This document shows, in pieces, positions 12,083-22,341 of a stretch of 64,000 bases of DNA; position 1 is the stretch's first letter; each line of letters starts with the position of its first letter. The stretch is from Haematococcus lacustris. Lineage: Eukaryota; Chlorophyta; Chlorophyceae; Chlamydomonadales; Haematococcaceae. The stretch lies in the NCBI GenBank assembly GCA_030144725.1, contig JASKMD010000016.1:735075-799074 (forward strand), written 5' to 3'. The notes below the pieces were generated by a model, which was not told the origin of the DNA, did no database searches, and was given only the letters and a program-made list of their open reading frames with translations. Both the position numbers and the translations under genes were made by a program.

Positions 12083-13400
12083 TGAGCAGCAACCAGCAAG
12101 GACACGCCCAGCCCAGCCCAGCCCAGCCCTACTCTCCCACTCCGCGCTTCCTACTGAGGTGAGGACAAAGAATGGTGTGTTGTACTGGATGGCTGCTACA
12201 CCTGCCCCTCCATCTGCCAGCTCTACTATCTCCCTACTTTATTGGTGAGTGCATCCACTACCCATGTCCCATGTTTGCTTCCGTTGACAAATTGTCACAC
12301 CGTTGCCGCAGGTCTTGTGTGCCTACAACTGAGACTATCAATGCCCTCCCTCCCTTGTTCCCCACTTCTGTCGCCCTACCCATGGCCCTTCCCTCTCCTC
12401 CCCTTCCTCCTCTACCTCCCCTCCCCCGCTTCTCCATAATCCCGTCCCCCTCCGGGTCCCATTACCCCCTCCGTTCCCTGTCAACAGCAGCAGCCTTCCT
12501 CCCCCTCCGCCTCCTTACCCTCACCACCTACACACATATACATCCCACCCCTGCAAAAGGTGAGTGCAGGTATGTGGCACCCTGTACATAGACTAACCGC
12601 TAGCATGCCCCTTGTCCCGCTGCAGGGTTGATCGTCACACCCTTGCCCTTTTCCTCCCCTTTTCCACGCCCACCTCCATCGCCCAGCTTGTCGTCCCTCC
12701 ACATCCACCTCTCCCCACCCCCACTTCCCCCCTCCACATCACCTCTCCCCTGACATCCCAGCAGCCAAGAGAAAGCCCACCCCATCCACCCTCTTGCCAC
12801 CACCACCACCACCACCCCCTCCCTTCCCCCTCTCCCTCTCTCCCATACTTGTCAAGCCTACCCTTCCCCTCTCCCACCCTTCAATTGACATGGCATCGCA
12901 AGCCCCCACCTCACCCCACCTTCCCTTCCCTACACCCTACTACACACCCCACCGCAGCCCCACCCCACTGGCGCTTGGGATATGTTGCCTGGTGTGAGCA
13001 GGTAGGAGGCCAGGAGGACCACAAAGGTGAGGCCACGGTGACAGCTAACACAGTGCCCAACCTGGTCACCCTACCTCACTTGCATGCCCCCTGGTTGCAG
13101 GGCTGATGGGCACCTCCCCTCCATTTCCCTACGCAACCACCCCCTCCCAGTTTATCCTCGCCGGCCCCCGTTCCCTCTCCCGCCCCCACCCCCGCCCAGG
13201 CCCCCAACCCATGCCCCTTCCCAACCCATCCCATGCCCCTAACCCATCCCACCCCCTGCCTCCCGCCTCCCTGCCTCCCGCCTCCCTGCCTCCCGCCTCC
13301 TGCCTTCCACATCTACCCTCCCTCCCCGCCTTCACTCCTCCGCTCCCACCCCCTTCCCTACAGCAGTCATCAAGCAGCCATAAGGAAGGTAGGTGCTATA
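12083..13400. other. CT-rich DNA with three intron-like modules
   Basis: Alternating pyrimidine-rich tracts and intron-like units at 12245-12311 (67 bp), 12560-12625 (66 bp) and 13027-13100 (74 bp), each GTGAGT or GTGAGG to CAG. The last two are followed by relatives of TGATGGTCACACCC. No conserved protein is encoded by the intervening CT-rich stretches. Short tandem repeats (TGCCTCCCGCCTCCC) occur at about 13258-13305. Confidence 0.6.
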
Positions 13401-13404
13401 GTGC

Positions 13405-13672
13405 CCCTACTATATCTGCTGCTGTTGCCCCCCTGCTATTGCTGCCCCCCTGCTGCTGCTGCTGCTGCCCCCCTGCTCCTGCTGCTGCTGCTGCCCCCCT
13501 GCTCCTGCTGCTGCTGCTGTCCCCCTACTCCTGTTGCGGCTGCTGCTGCCCCCCTACTGCTGCTGCTGCTGCCCCCCTACTCATGTTGCGGCTGCTGCTG
13601 CCCCCCTGCCTCCCTGCTGCTGCTGCTACCCCCATGCTGCTGCTGCTCCCCTGCCCCCCGGCTGTTGCTGCT
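13405..13672. repeat. Interrupted (CTG)n / CCCCC minisatellite
   Basis: Units of the form (CTG)3-5 CCCCCCTGCTC and variants. Translated frames give Ala/Leu/Pro runs only. Confidence 0.9.
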
Positions 13673-13684
13673 GGTGACAGCCAA

Positions 13685-16115
13685 CCAGTACTGGTCACAC
13701 CCAGCCAGTACTGGTCACACCAGCCAGTACTGGTCACACCCAGCCAGTACTGGTCACAGCCAGCCAGTACTGGTCACAGCCAGCCAGTACTGGTCACACC
13801 CAGCCAGTACTGGTCACAGCCAGCCAGTACTGGTCACAGCCAGCCAGCCAGTACTGGTCACAGCCAGCCAGCCAGTATTGGTCACAGCCAGCCAGTACTG
13901 GTCACACCAAACCAGTACTGGTCACAGCCAGCCAGTACTGGTCACAGCCAGCCAGCCAGTACTGGTCACACCAGCCAGTACTGGTCACACCCAGCCAGTA
14001 CTGGTCACAGCCAACCAGTACTGGTCACAGCCAACCAGTACTGGTCACAGCCAGCCAGTACTGGTCACCCCCAGCCAGTACTGGTCACAGCCAGCCAGTA
14101 CTGGTCACAGCCAGCCAGCCAGTACTGGTCACAGCCAACCAGTACTGGTCACAGCCAGCCAGTACTGGTCACAGCCAGCCAGTACTGGTCACAGCCAGCC
14201 AGTACTGGTCACAGCCAGCCAGTACTGGTCACACCAGCCAGTACTGGTCACACCCAGCCAGTACTGGTCACACCCAGCCAGTACTGGTCACAGCCAGCCA
14301 GTACTGGTCACAGCCAGCCAGCCAGTACTGGTCACAGCCAGCCAGTACTGGTCACAGCCAGCCAGTACTGGTCACAGCCAGCCAGTACTGGTCACACCAG
14401 CCAGTACTGGTCACACCCAGCCAGTACTGGTCACAGCCAGCCAGTACTGGTCACAGCCAGCCAGCCAGTACTGGTCACAGCCAGCCAGCCAGTACTGGTC
14501 ACAGCCAGCCAGTACTGGTCACAGCCAGCCAGTACTGGTCACACCAGCCAGTACTGGTCACACCCAGCCAGTACTGGTCACAGCCAGCCAGTACTGGTCA
14601 CAGCCAGCCAGTACTGGTCACAGCCAGCCAGTACTGGTCACAGCCAGCCAGTACTGGTCACACCCAGCCAGTACTGGTCACAGCCAGCCAGTACTGGTCA
14701 CAGCCAACCAGTACTGGTCACACCCAGCCAGTACTGGTCACAGCCAGCCAGTACTGGTCACAGCCAGCCAGTACTGGTCACAGCCAGCCAGTACTGGTCA
14801 CAGCCAACCAGTATTGGTCACAGCCAGCCAGTACTGGCCACAGCCAGCCAGTACTGGTCACAGCCAGCCAGTACTGGTCACAGCCAACCAGTACTGGTCA
14901 CAGCCAGCCAGTACTGGTCACACCAGCCAGTACTGGTCACACCCAGCCAGTACTGGTCACAGCCAGCCAGTACTGGTCACAGCCAGCCAGCCAGTACTGG
15001 TCACACCAGCCAGTACTGGTCACAGCCAGCCAGTACTGGTCACACCAGCCAGTACTGGTCACACCCAGCCAGTACTGGTCACAGCCAGCCAGTACTGGTC
15101 ACAGCCAGCCAGTACTGGTCACAGCCAGCCAGTACTGGTCACAGCCAGCCAGTACTGGTCACAGCCAACCAGTACTGGTCACACCCAGCCAGTACTGGTC
15201 ACAGCCAGCCAGTACTGGTCACAGCCAACCAGTACTGGTCACACCCAGCCAGTACTGGTCACAGCCAGCCAGTACTGGTCACAGCCAACCAGTACTGGTC
15301 ACAGCCAGCCAGTACTGGTCACAGCCAGCCAGTACTGGTCACACCCAGCCAGTACTGGTCACAGCCAGCCAGTACTGGTCACAGCCAGCCAGCCAGTACT
15401 GGTCACAGCCAGCCAGCCAGTACTGGTCACAGCCAGCCAGTACTGGTCACACCAAGCCAGTACTGGTCACAGCCAGCCAGTACTGGTCACACCAGCCAGT
15501 ACTGGTCACACCCAGCCAGTACTGGTCACAGCCAACCAGTACTGGTCACAGCCAACCAGTACTGGTCACAGCCAGCCAGTACTGGTCACCCCCAGCCAGT
15601 ACTGGTCACAGCCAGCCAGTACTGGTCACAGCCAGCCAGCCAGTACTGGTCACAGCCAACCAGTACTGGTCACAGCCAGCTAGTACTGGTCACAGCCAGC
15701 CAGTACTGGTCACAGCCAGCCAGTACTGGTCAAAGCCAGCCAGTACTGGTCACACCAGCCAGTACTGGTCACACCCAGCCAGTACTGGTCACACCCAGCC
15801 AGTACTGGTCACAGCCAGCCAGTAATGGTCACAGCCAGCCAGCCAGTACTGGTCACAGCCAGCCAGTACTAGTCACAGCCAGCCAGTACTGGTCACAGCC
15901 AGCCAGTACTGGTCACAGCCAGCCAGTACTGGTCACACCAGCCAGTACTGGTCACACCCAGCCCGTACTGGTCACAGCCAGCCAGTACTGGTCACAGCCA
16001 GCCAGCCAGTACTGGTCACAGCCAGCCAGCCAGTACTGGTCACAGCCAGCCAGTACTAGTCACAGCCAGCCAGTACTGGTCTTAGCCAGCCAGCACTGGT
16101 CACAGCCAGTGCTGG
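13685..16115. repeat. CCAGTACTGG array B (spacer TCACAGCCAG)
   Basis: More than 100 copies of CCAGTACTGG with 20-bp period. Spacer is mostly TCACAGCCAG, with variants TCACACCCAG, TCACACCAG, TCACAGCCAA and TCACAGCCAGCCAG. A few palindromes are mutated (CCAGTATTGG, CCAGTACTAG, CCAGTAATGG). The array decays at its right end to CCAGCACTGG and CCAGTGCTGG. Several frames stay open throughout as VLVTASQYWSQPAST repeats; I do not call these genes. Confidence 0.97.
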
Positions 16116-16540
16116 TTACATCCCAGTGTTGGATGCCTTACAGTAATGTGTGTCATGCATTGCATTTATTGGGTATAGTAGAGCATTGTATGTAAAATGT
16201 CTCTCTGTCACTGTGCAGGGGCTGGAGTATGGACGACTACCTTCTTCACATTGAGGTCGCCTTACATTGTAAGGGAATGAGACAAAGGACGGATGGAGTG
16301 TCTTGGTTGATGCTACATAGCGAAGCAGTGTACTATGTAATGTTAGTGGTAGTGATAACAAACACATGTACATAGTACACGCAACGACATTGCAGTGAGT
16401 GATAGCACATGTAGTGTGTTATAGCGTGTTGTCCTCTTGTTGTAATCGGTGCCTATACTGTACCTAACCTAGGCTCCAGCCCTGAGCTCAAGCCTCAGCC
16501 CTAACCCTTCAGCTATCATCCACTTTATTGTAAGCATTAT
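16116..16540. repeat. Flank of array B, inverted homologue of about 5.9-6.2 kb
   Basis: GTGTGTCATGCATTGCATTT, TAGTAGAGCATTGTATGTAA and CAGGGGCTGGAGTATGGACG match, in reverse complement and with divergence, sequence left of 6176. No gene is recognisable. Confidence 0.65.
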
Positions 16541-16556
16541 GCGCTTCATCAATAGG

Positions 16557-16876
16557 ACTTGGCAGTATGGAGAGTTGTTAACCCATTGCAAGCGCACATT
16601 GTAGCGCACATCGACTGGACATCGCACATCAGAAAGACTTGGCAGTATGGAGAGTTGTTAACCCATCGCAAGCGCACATTGTAGCGCACATCGACTGGAC
16701 ATCGCACATCAGAAAGACTTGGCAGTATGGAGAGATGTTAACCCATCGCAAGCGCACAATGTCGCGCACATCGACTAGACATCGCACATCAGAAAGACTT
16801 GGCAGTATGGAGAGATGTTAACCAATTACAAGCGCACATTTTAGCGCACATCGACCGGACATCGCACATCGCACAT
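16557..16876. repeat. 80-bp tandem repeat, four copies
   Basis: Four units starting ACTTGGCAGTATGGAGAG at 16557, 16637, 16717 and 16797, each containing AGCGCACATTGTAGCGCACA and GACATCGCACATCAG. Divergence between units is small. Confidence 0.92.
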
Positions 16877-17012
16877 CGGACGTAGGCAGCCGGTGGGGAG
16901 CTTACAGCGAAGCGCTAAGACCAGCGATGCAAGTATTACATGGGGATACGCGGGAACTTTGAAATCTCCATGCCCTAACCCTACCAAAGCTGAAATACGG
17001 TACTGGACGACA

Positions 17013-17073
17013 ACCAGTACTGGTTGAGGTCCAGTACTGGTTAGCGACCAGTACTGGACCACAACCAGTACTG
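17013..17073. repeat. Four CCAGTACTGG palindromes in a non-tandem context
   Basis: CCAGTACTGG at 17013-17022, 17031-17040, 17048-17057 and 17064-17073, with different, non-repeated spacers of 7-8 bp or less. The palindrome is retained here outside any regular repeat unit. Confidence 0.9.
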
Positions 17074-17756
17074 GTTACCTCGCAGAACAGCACGACAGGC
17101 CAACGATCGAATCTCGCCAGCCACTTGGAGTTGATTTTTTTTTTCAAGTGCGTTGGCTTGCCTATGAGAAACAGAAGACTTCCATCAGAAAAAAAAGCAC
17201 CCTTATGTAACGTGCGGGGACGCAACGTCAGATGACCTTTTGACACAAGCTCGAAGGCCGGTCCAGTCGAGGCGGTGACTTCCGACTAGGGTGTTGGGTT
17301 ACAGCGGTGTGTTGCGAGAGTGGCTAGAGCTTAGAACGGGGCTCCCTGGGATCGAACCAGTTGTACTCACGAACGCAATGTCGCTAGTCTTTAATCTGCC
17401 AAATCTCACACTACACGTGTAACCCGCGTCCCGCGACGGCTCGCATTCACGAGACAGCCCAGACGACGCGAAGCGGCAATCTCTTCCAGAGGTGCGCACT
17501 TTACATTCCTCCCCCTCCAAAGGGGCTTCCGTTCCGCCACGGGTGAAACCACGTGACTCGCATTGCCTACAGCATGCTGATTTAGCTACTGGGCAACCCA
17601 AAGGGCGCACCAGGTCATAGCTTAGGGAGCGGTCAAAGACCATCGTGCCGACTAGACACAGGGAAACCATAACCACACAGGTTGCAGCTGACCAGAGGTA
17701 CAAGCATGCTGAGAATGCCAAAGTCCAGCAGCATACCAGCATGCATGGCCTAGGAC
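17074..17756. other. No recognisable gene
   Basis: Contains an oligo-T tract (about 17134-17143) and two weak tRNA-promoter-like sites on the minus strand (GGTTCGATCCC at about 17356-17346 and GGTTTCACCCG at about 17554). It may include a degenerate LTR or SINE remnant next to the chromovirus fragment. Nothing firm. Confidence 0.35.
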
Positions 17757-18355
17757 TTACTTCAGGTTGTGAGCTGCATTGTACTCAGCCAGGATCTTGT
17801 CACAGCCAACCAAGTTGGAACGTGGCTCCCAGGTGTTGTGGTCGGCATCATAGCCTTCCCACTGCACCAGGTACTCCTTGGCCTTTCCTGCATGCACATG
17901 TCTGTGGTCCAGAAGACGCTCAACATAGTACACAGGCTCCTCATCAAGCCACTCAACAGGCGGAGGCATGAAGCCCACATCAGTGCCAGTGTAGGGTTTG
18001 ATGAGTGACACATGGAACACAGGGTGAAGACGTGACATGGAGGCAGGCAGCTGCAGGTTCACTGCAACCTGACCAACCAAGTCAAGCACCTTGAAGGGGC
18101 CCACAAAACGTGGCAGCAGCTTACGTGCTTTGCCTGGCTTCAACCTCATGTTCTTAGTGCTGAGCAGGACCATTTGACCCACCTTGTAATGCACATCTCG
18201 ACGGTCCTGGTTGGCATAGGCAGCTTGACGTTGCTGAGCAGCCTGCATGCATAGCTTGGCCTTAGCCACAGCCTACTGCCACCAAGTAGCATAGGACAGG
18301 CCTTTAGGGCACCGCCCCTTGTCAGGTAGAGAGTGGAGCATAGGGGTAATGGGGG
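17757..18355 (-). pseudogene. Chromovirus (Ty3/gypsy) pol remnant: integrase C-terminus and chromodomain
   Basis: The minus-strand frame shows an integrase C-terminal GPY/F-type region (KLLPRFVGPFKVLDLVG, then LHPVFHVSLIKPY) followed by a chromodomain (PVYYVERLLDHR ... EYLVQWEGYDADHNTWEP) near the stop at 17757. These domains let chromoviruses attach to histone marks at insertion. An in-frame TAG lies at about 18279-18281, upstream of a GTG where the last open stretch could begin, and the rest runs into the assembly gap, so protease, RT, RNase H and integrase core are not visible. The sequence differs clearly from the intact element at 21138-26724, so it is a separate family. I infer a dead fragment, but the gap could hide more. 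Confidence 0.8.
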
Positions 18356-18855
18356 NNNNNNNNNNNNNNNNNNNNNNNNNNNNNNNNNNNNNNNNNNNNN
18401 NNNNNNNNNNNNNNNNNNNNNNNNNNNNNNNNNNNNNNNNNNNNNNNNNNNNNNNNNNNNNNNNNNNNNNNNNNNNNNNNNNNNNNNNNNNNNNNNNNNN
18501 NNNNNNNNNNNNNNNNNNNNNNNNNNNNNNNNNNNNNNNNNNNNNNNNNNNNNNNNNNNNNNNNNNNNNNNNNNNNNNNNNNNNNNNNNNNNNNNNNNNN
18601 NNNNNNNNNNNNNNNNNNNNNNNNNNNNNNNNNNNNNNNNNNNNNNNNNNNNNNNNNNNNNNNNNNNNNNNNNNNNNNNNNNNNNNNNNNNNNNNNNNNN
18701 NNNNNNNNNNNNNNNNNNNNNNNNNNNNNNNNNNNNNNNNNNNNNNNNNNNNNNNNNNNNNNNNNNNNNNNNNNNNNNNNNNNNNNNNNNNNNNNNNNNN
18801 NNNNNNNNNNNNNNNNNNNNNNNNNNNNNNNNNNNNNNNNNNNNNNNNNNNNNNN
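18356..18855. other. Assembly gap (500 N)
   Basis: Exactly 500 N, a conventional size for a gap of unknown length. It removes the 5' part of the gene at 18856-20173 and the upstream part of the chromovirus remnant. Confidence 0.99.
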
Positions 18856-20173
18856 GGTGGAGCTCTTGGATGGGTGCCACACCAACATGGTCACAAAGCA
18901 AGGTAAGCCCACCCTTCTGTTTTACACCTAGCAATGTGCCTCCCCTCCCCCTCCCCCTTTTCCACCTTCCTCTCTCCATCCCTCTCTTCCTCCTCCTATC
19001 CATCCCCCCCTCCAATGGATGTGGTTGCTGTTGCAGAGGAGGTGACCAAGAAGTTGGGCAAGCTAAGGGAGCAAGCATTGGCTGAAGGTGTGACGAGCGG
19101 TGAAGAAGCTTCTATCAAGTACCAGTCTCAACACCTGCTAGTTGGCGCCAGAGCCTCCAGGGTGCCACTTGCATGGCCAGTGAGTGGAAGGAGCTACTAG
19201 TGTTGCTTGCGCTTGCACGATAGCGTGCGCTTGCACGATAGCTTGTACTTGTGCATTGTGCAGGCTGAGTATGTGGAGTTGAAGCTAGTGGCGTCAGCCA
19301 TACGTTCAGAGACTGGTGTGACGTCCCTTGACCTGTGCCATGACCGTCTACCCCCGTTGCTGCCGGACATGGCTAAGCTGCTCACAAGGGGGAGGACGCT
19401 GCCTCAGCTGACCGGCATTGAGACCAAGCTCCTTGACCTTGAGCTAGAGCACGGCGTGCACAACACAACCGGGTCCTGGCTCTGCCCATCGCTGCCAGGT
19501 GTCTCTGTCCACGCACACGGCCTTCAATTGCTGAAGACGGCCAAGATTTCAGGGTGAGCAGCTAGTCAGGCGCACGCCATGCAACACATGTCATGCATGT
19601 TACACAATGTATATGTTGTGGTGTGCGCTTTGCAGCCTGCGGGACCAAGTGTGGCATTTAGTCATGCTTGTGGCACAGCTTGAGACAAAGAAGGACAATT
19701 GGGGCACAGCGGACAAGGACACCCGCGCCCTAGCCAAGCAGGCCAAGGCAAAGATGAGGCTGGCCCGCCAAGCACTGGATGACCTTGCCCTTTGGGAGGT
19801 GTTAGGCACCAACCAGGTGCTTGACCAGGTCCAAGTCAGCCACAGCCAGCTCCGCGACATGGTTCAAGGGGGTCCAGCGCCTTGGGAGGAGGAGTGCCAG
19901 TCCACCCCACTGGGTAAAGAGCTCTTCTTTGGTCGGCAGTTTCTTCACTTGCTGAGCGACAGTGAGCGGTGCCTCGAGCAGCTAGCTGTCCTCCATCTCG
20001 AGCGTGCACGGTTGCACGCATGGCTGGAGCACATGTGCGGTGTGTGTCAGGCTGCATGCACAAAGCTGGAGGTGCAGCCCAGTATTGCCATGGCAGGGAA
20101 GCTCTTCTACTTGCACCAGCATTTGGCTCATTTCAAGGCTCAGATATTGCAGCTGCATGGTCTGCAGTGGTAA
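18856..20173 (+). CDS. 3' four exons of an unidentified gene (possibly KDZ-transposase-like)
   Basis: Four exons can be joined with consistent phases: 18856-18902 (5' end lost in the gap), 19037-19179, 19264-19553 and 19636-20173, with GT-AG introns of 134, 84 and 82 bp in phases 1, 0 and 2. The peptide starts VELLDGCHTNMVTKQ and continues EEVTKKLGKLREQALAEG; the last exon is helical and charged (KDNWGTADKDTRALAKQ, AKMRLARQALDDLALWEV) and stops with HGLQW at 20171-20173. Three consistent splice phases argue for a real coding gene. I do not recognise the family with certainty; the helical C-terminus recalls the end of KDZ (Kyakuja/Dileera/Zisupton) transposases, but that is a weak impression. 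The 3' end is partly duplicated downstream (about 20130-20195 resembles 20274-20345). Confidence 0.7.
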
Positions 20174-20510
20174 CTCCATGCAAATATGGGCATGCCCATC
20201 CCTGCCCTGTGCATGTGTTACAGTGCATGTGTTACAGTGCATGAGCAGCAGTGCATGGGCAGCAGCAGCAGCAGGATCATTTCAAGGCATAGATCTGGCA
20301 TGGTTTGCGGTGGTCTTGAATGCTCCATGCAAATAAAGGCATGCAATTTGCGGTTGTTCAACCATGCCATTGCTTGTGTAGCCGCACACGGACACCACAT
20401 TGGTTGTGTTAGACAATTCCCCCGGTGATGGGCAATTGCAACTCGAATATTAAGGTCTACAATAGGCATAGCGTACTTGGCCGTGCCAGATGCAACGTCA
20501 ATGTAATACT

Positions 20511-21137
20511 GCGTGGTGGTGTTGTCCATACAAGGGGCATGTGGCACACCACACCCAAGCATATGGCTAGATCTGGTGAGCCTCCACCATAGGTACCATC
20601 CGTAGTCTAGCTGGCTGTGACGCATTGGGTGTGCAACACTGCCAGGCTTGCACCTGCTAGGCATGACCGTGATGCATACATGCAAGGGGGGTATGTAGCA
20701 GGTGGCTACCACGTTTGCAGCGTCAGCGCATCACCGCGTGGTGGTGTTGTCCATACAAGGGGCATGTGGCACACCACACCCAAGCATATGGCTAGATCTG
20801 GTGAGCCTCCACCATAGGTACCATCCGTAGTCTAGCTGGCTGTGACGCATTGGGTGTGCAACACTGCCAGGCTTGCACCTGCTAGGCATGACCGTGATGC
20901 ATACATGCAAGGGGGGTATGTAGCAGGTGGCTACCACGTTTGCAGCGTCAGCGCATCACCGCGTGGTGGTGTTGTCCATACAAGGGGCATGTGGCACACC
21001 ACACCCAAGCATATGGCTAGATCTGGTGAGCCTCCACCATAGGTACCATCCGTAGTCTAGCTGGCTGTGACGCATTGGGTGTGCAACACTGCCAGGCTTG
21101 CACCTGCTAGGCATGACCGTGATGCATACATGCAAGG
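20511..21137. repeat. 225-bp satellite, left part
   Basis: Tandem units with exact 225-bp period (GCGTGGTGGTGTTGTCCATA at 20511, 20736 and 20961), nearly identical to each other. The array is cut at GATGCATACATGCAAGG by the LTR element and resumes at 26725; joined, the two parts make seven copies. Short open frames on both strands recur because 225 is a multiple of three. Confidence 0.97.
21133..21137. repeat. 5-bp target-site duplication, left
   Basis: CAAGG, repeated at 26725-26729. Removing the element and one copy restores the satellite unit exactly. Confidence 0.95.
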
Positions 21138-21365
21138 TGCAACGGTTTGCATGCATGCTTGTTCCATGCAGCCCGGCAGCGGTGGTATTTTTACATGTCA
21201 TGCACGGTTTAGATATCATCTGTTTTCTGCATGGAACCTTCTAGATATGTGAGACGGTGTGAGCTACCCTGTTTTAAGCACAGAACAGTTGTTTAGGGAC
21301 ATTCCGTGTAAGACGCAAGTGCGTGTCACCGCTCTCCCGGACTCCTGTGGCTTCTCCCCGTTACA
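21138..21365 (+). repeat. 5' LTR
   Basis: 228 bp, starting TGCAACGGTTTGC and ending CTCCCCGTTACA. By eye identical to the 3' LTR. It would hold the element's promoter and polyadenylation signal; I could not locate a clear TATA box. Confidence 0.96.
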
Positions 21366-21368
21366 TTT

Positions 21369-21386
21369 TGGTGCCCTCAATCGGGA
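21369..21386 (+). promoter_or_regulatory. Primer-binding site
   Basis: TGGTGCCCTCAATCGGGA begins 3 nt after the 5' LTR. TGG matches the complement of a tRNA 3' CCA end, so a tRNA ending ...GAGGGCACCA would prime minus-strand synthesis. The tRNA identity was not determined. Confidence 0.8.
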
Positions 21387-21420
21387 ACAAACCGCCTTAA
21401 CTACGGAGACTAGAGACTTG

Positions 21421-22341
21421 ATGGAGGAACTATCGCCCATTGCGTATCAAGTCTCCGAGCTCATGCGCCAAGTCGGCGAGCTCACTCTTTTGACCGGCAG
21501 CCTGCGACAGCAATTCGAGCACTTCGTCACAACGCAGCCCGTTGCTACCCCCGCCTCAACACCTCTAGAACATTCTGGACAGTCCGCCCCTCCCGCCCCT
21601 CCCGCAGCCACCTCCGCTCCGCTGCCGTTTCGGCCACCTCCACCACCGTCCTTCTGTGGGACCCCCAACGCGGATGCTGGTCAATGGCTGTGGCGCATCG
21701 ACAACCATTTTGACCTTTTCGCCATGCCTGCCCAACAACGGTTGTTGGCTGTTGCTTCCTACCTCGACGGCGCTGCCCTCACCTGGTACCGCAGCCTGCT
21801 GTCCAGCCAGGCCCTCAGCTCTTGGGACAGTTTCAAAGCCAGTTTCACGCGCCAGTTTACTCCTGTGAACCAGCAGCGGCATGCAAGGGATCAGCTGGCA
21901 GCCTGCCATCAGATCACATCAGCCCGGCAATACATCATGGAGTTCAGCAATCTTTGCCTCCTCATCTCTGACTTGTCTCCTGCTGAGAAACTGGACCGTT
22001 TTCTTAGAGGTCTCAAGCCGGCTGTGAGGCGGGAGTTGGAGCTGAGGGAGCCTACCTCCTTTGAGGAGGCTGCCGCCATGGCTGACCGCGTTGATGCTAT
22101 CACCTTTGGCAGCCGCCCACGCCTGCTCAAGTTCCCCGAACCTGAACCAGTGGCTGCCATGGAGCTTGATGCCCTGCAGGTCAGCAAGGGCCCCCGTTTA
22201 TCAGCGGCTGAGCGCCAACAACTGCGTGACTTGGGAGCTTGCTTCTATTGCCGCAAACCTGGCCACCTAATGAAGGACTGTCCCAACAAGCCACCACGCC
22301 CAAACGACGTTGGGGGCGTGCGGGAGGCAGCCCGCCGCTGA
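21421..22341 (+). CDS. gag: Gag polyprotein of the Ty3/gypsy element
   Basis: Structural protein that forms the virus-like particle and binds the RNA genome. I chose the ATG at 21421 ([14 protein letters not shown]), 56 nt after the LTR; the frame is open further upstream but only from a GTG inside the LTR. 306 codons: a helical N-terminus ([20 protein letters not shown]), a Pro-rich linker, a retrotransposon-gag core ([17 protein letters not shown] ... [14 protein letters not shown] ... [13 protein letters not shown] ... [18 protein letters not shown]) and one CCHC zinc knuckle, [14 protein letters not shown], near the C-terminus. The end overlaps the pol frame by about 100 nt. A slippery heptamer at 22299-22305 would divert ribosomes into pol. 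Confidence 0.95.
   Translation: MEELSPIAYQVSELMRQVGELTLLTGSLRQQFEHFVTTQPVATPASTPLEHSGQSAPPAPPAATSAPLPFRPPPPPSFCGTPNADAGQWLWRIDNHFDLFAMPAQQRLLAVASYLDGAALTWYRSLLSSQALSSWDSFKASFTRQFTPVNQQRHARDQLAACHQITSARQYIMEFSNLCLLISDLSPAEKLDRFLRGLKPAVRRELELREPTSFEEAAAMADRVDAITFGSRPRLLKFPEPEPVAAMELDALQVSKGPRLSAAERQQLRDLGACFYCRKPGHLMKDCPNKPPRPNDVGGVREAARR
22299..22305 (+). promoter_or_regulatory. Putative -1 ribosomal frameshift site CCCAAAC
   Basis: Reads C CCA AAC in the gag frame, the classic X XXY YYZ form. Slippage by -1 gives CCC AAA CGA CGT, the pol frame. A GC hairpin (GCGGG-AGGCAG-CCCGC) starts about 19 nt after the heptamer, longer than the usual 5-9 nt unless the GGCG/CGCT flanks also pair. Confidence 0.7.

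Noticed and set aside
13685..16115. CRISPR-like array of palindromic repeats
   Set aside because: Spacers are near-identical rather than unique, no cas genes occur, and the context is a eukaryotic nuclear genome.
13106..16195. Open frames of 816 and 1,029 codons (VLVTASQYWSQPAST repeats)
   Set aside because: They follow the 20-bp palindrome repeat, switch with spacer length, and exist in several frames at once; the flanks are CTG and C-rich repeats.
17331..17600. tRNA genes or a tRNA-derived SINE on the minus strand (GGTTCGATCCC, GGTTTCACCCG)
   Set aside because: B-box-like sites are present, but I could not fold acceptor, D and anticodon stems, and no target duplication or tail was found.
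20617..21042. Recurrent 66- and 68-residue open frames in the 225-bp satellite
   Set aside because: They repeat only because the unit length is a multiple of three; both strands are open and no family features occur.
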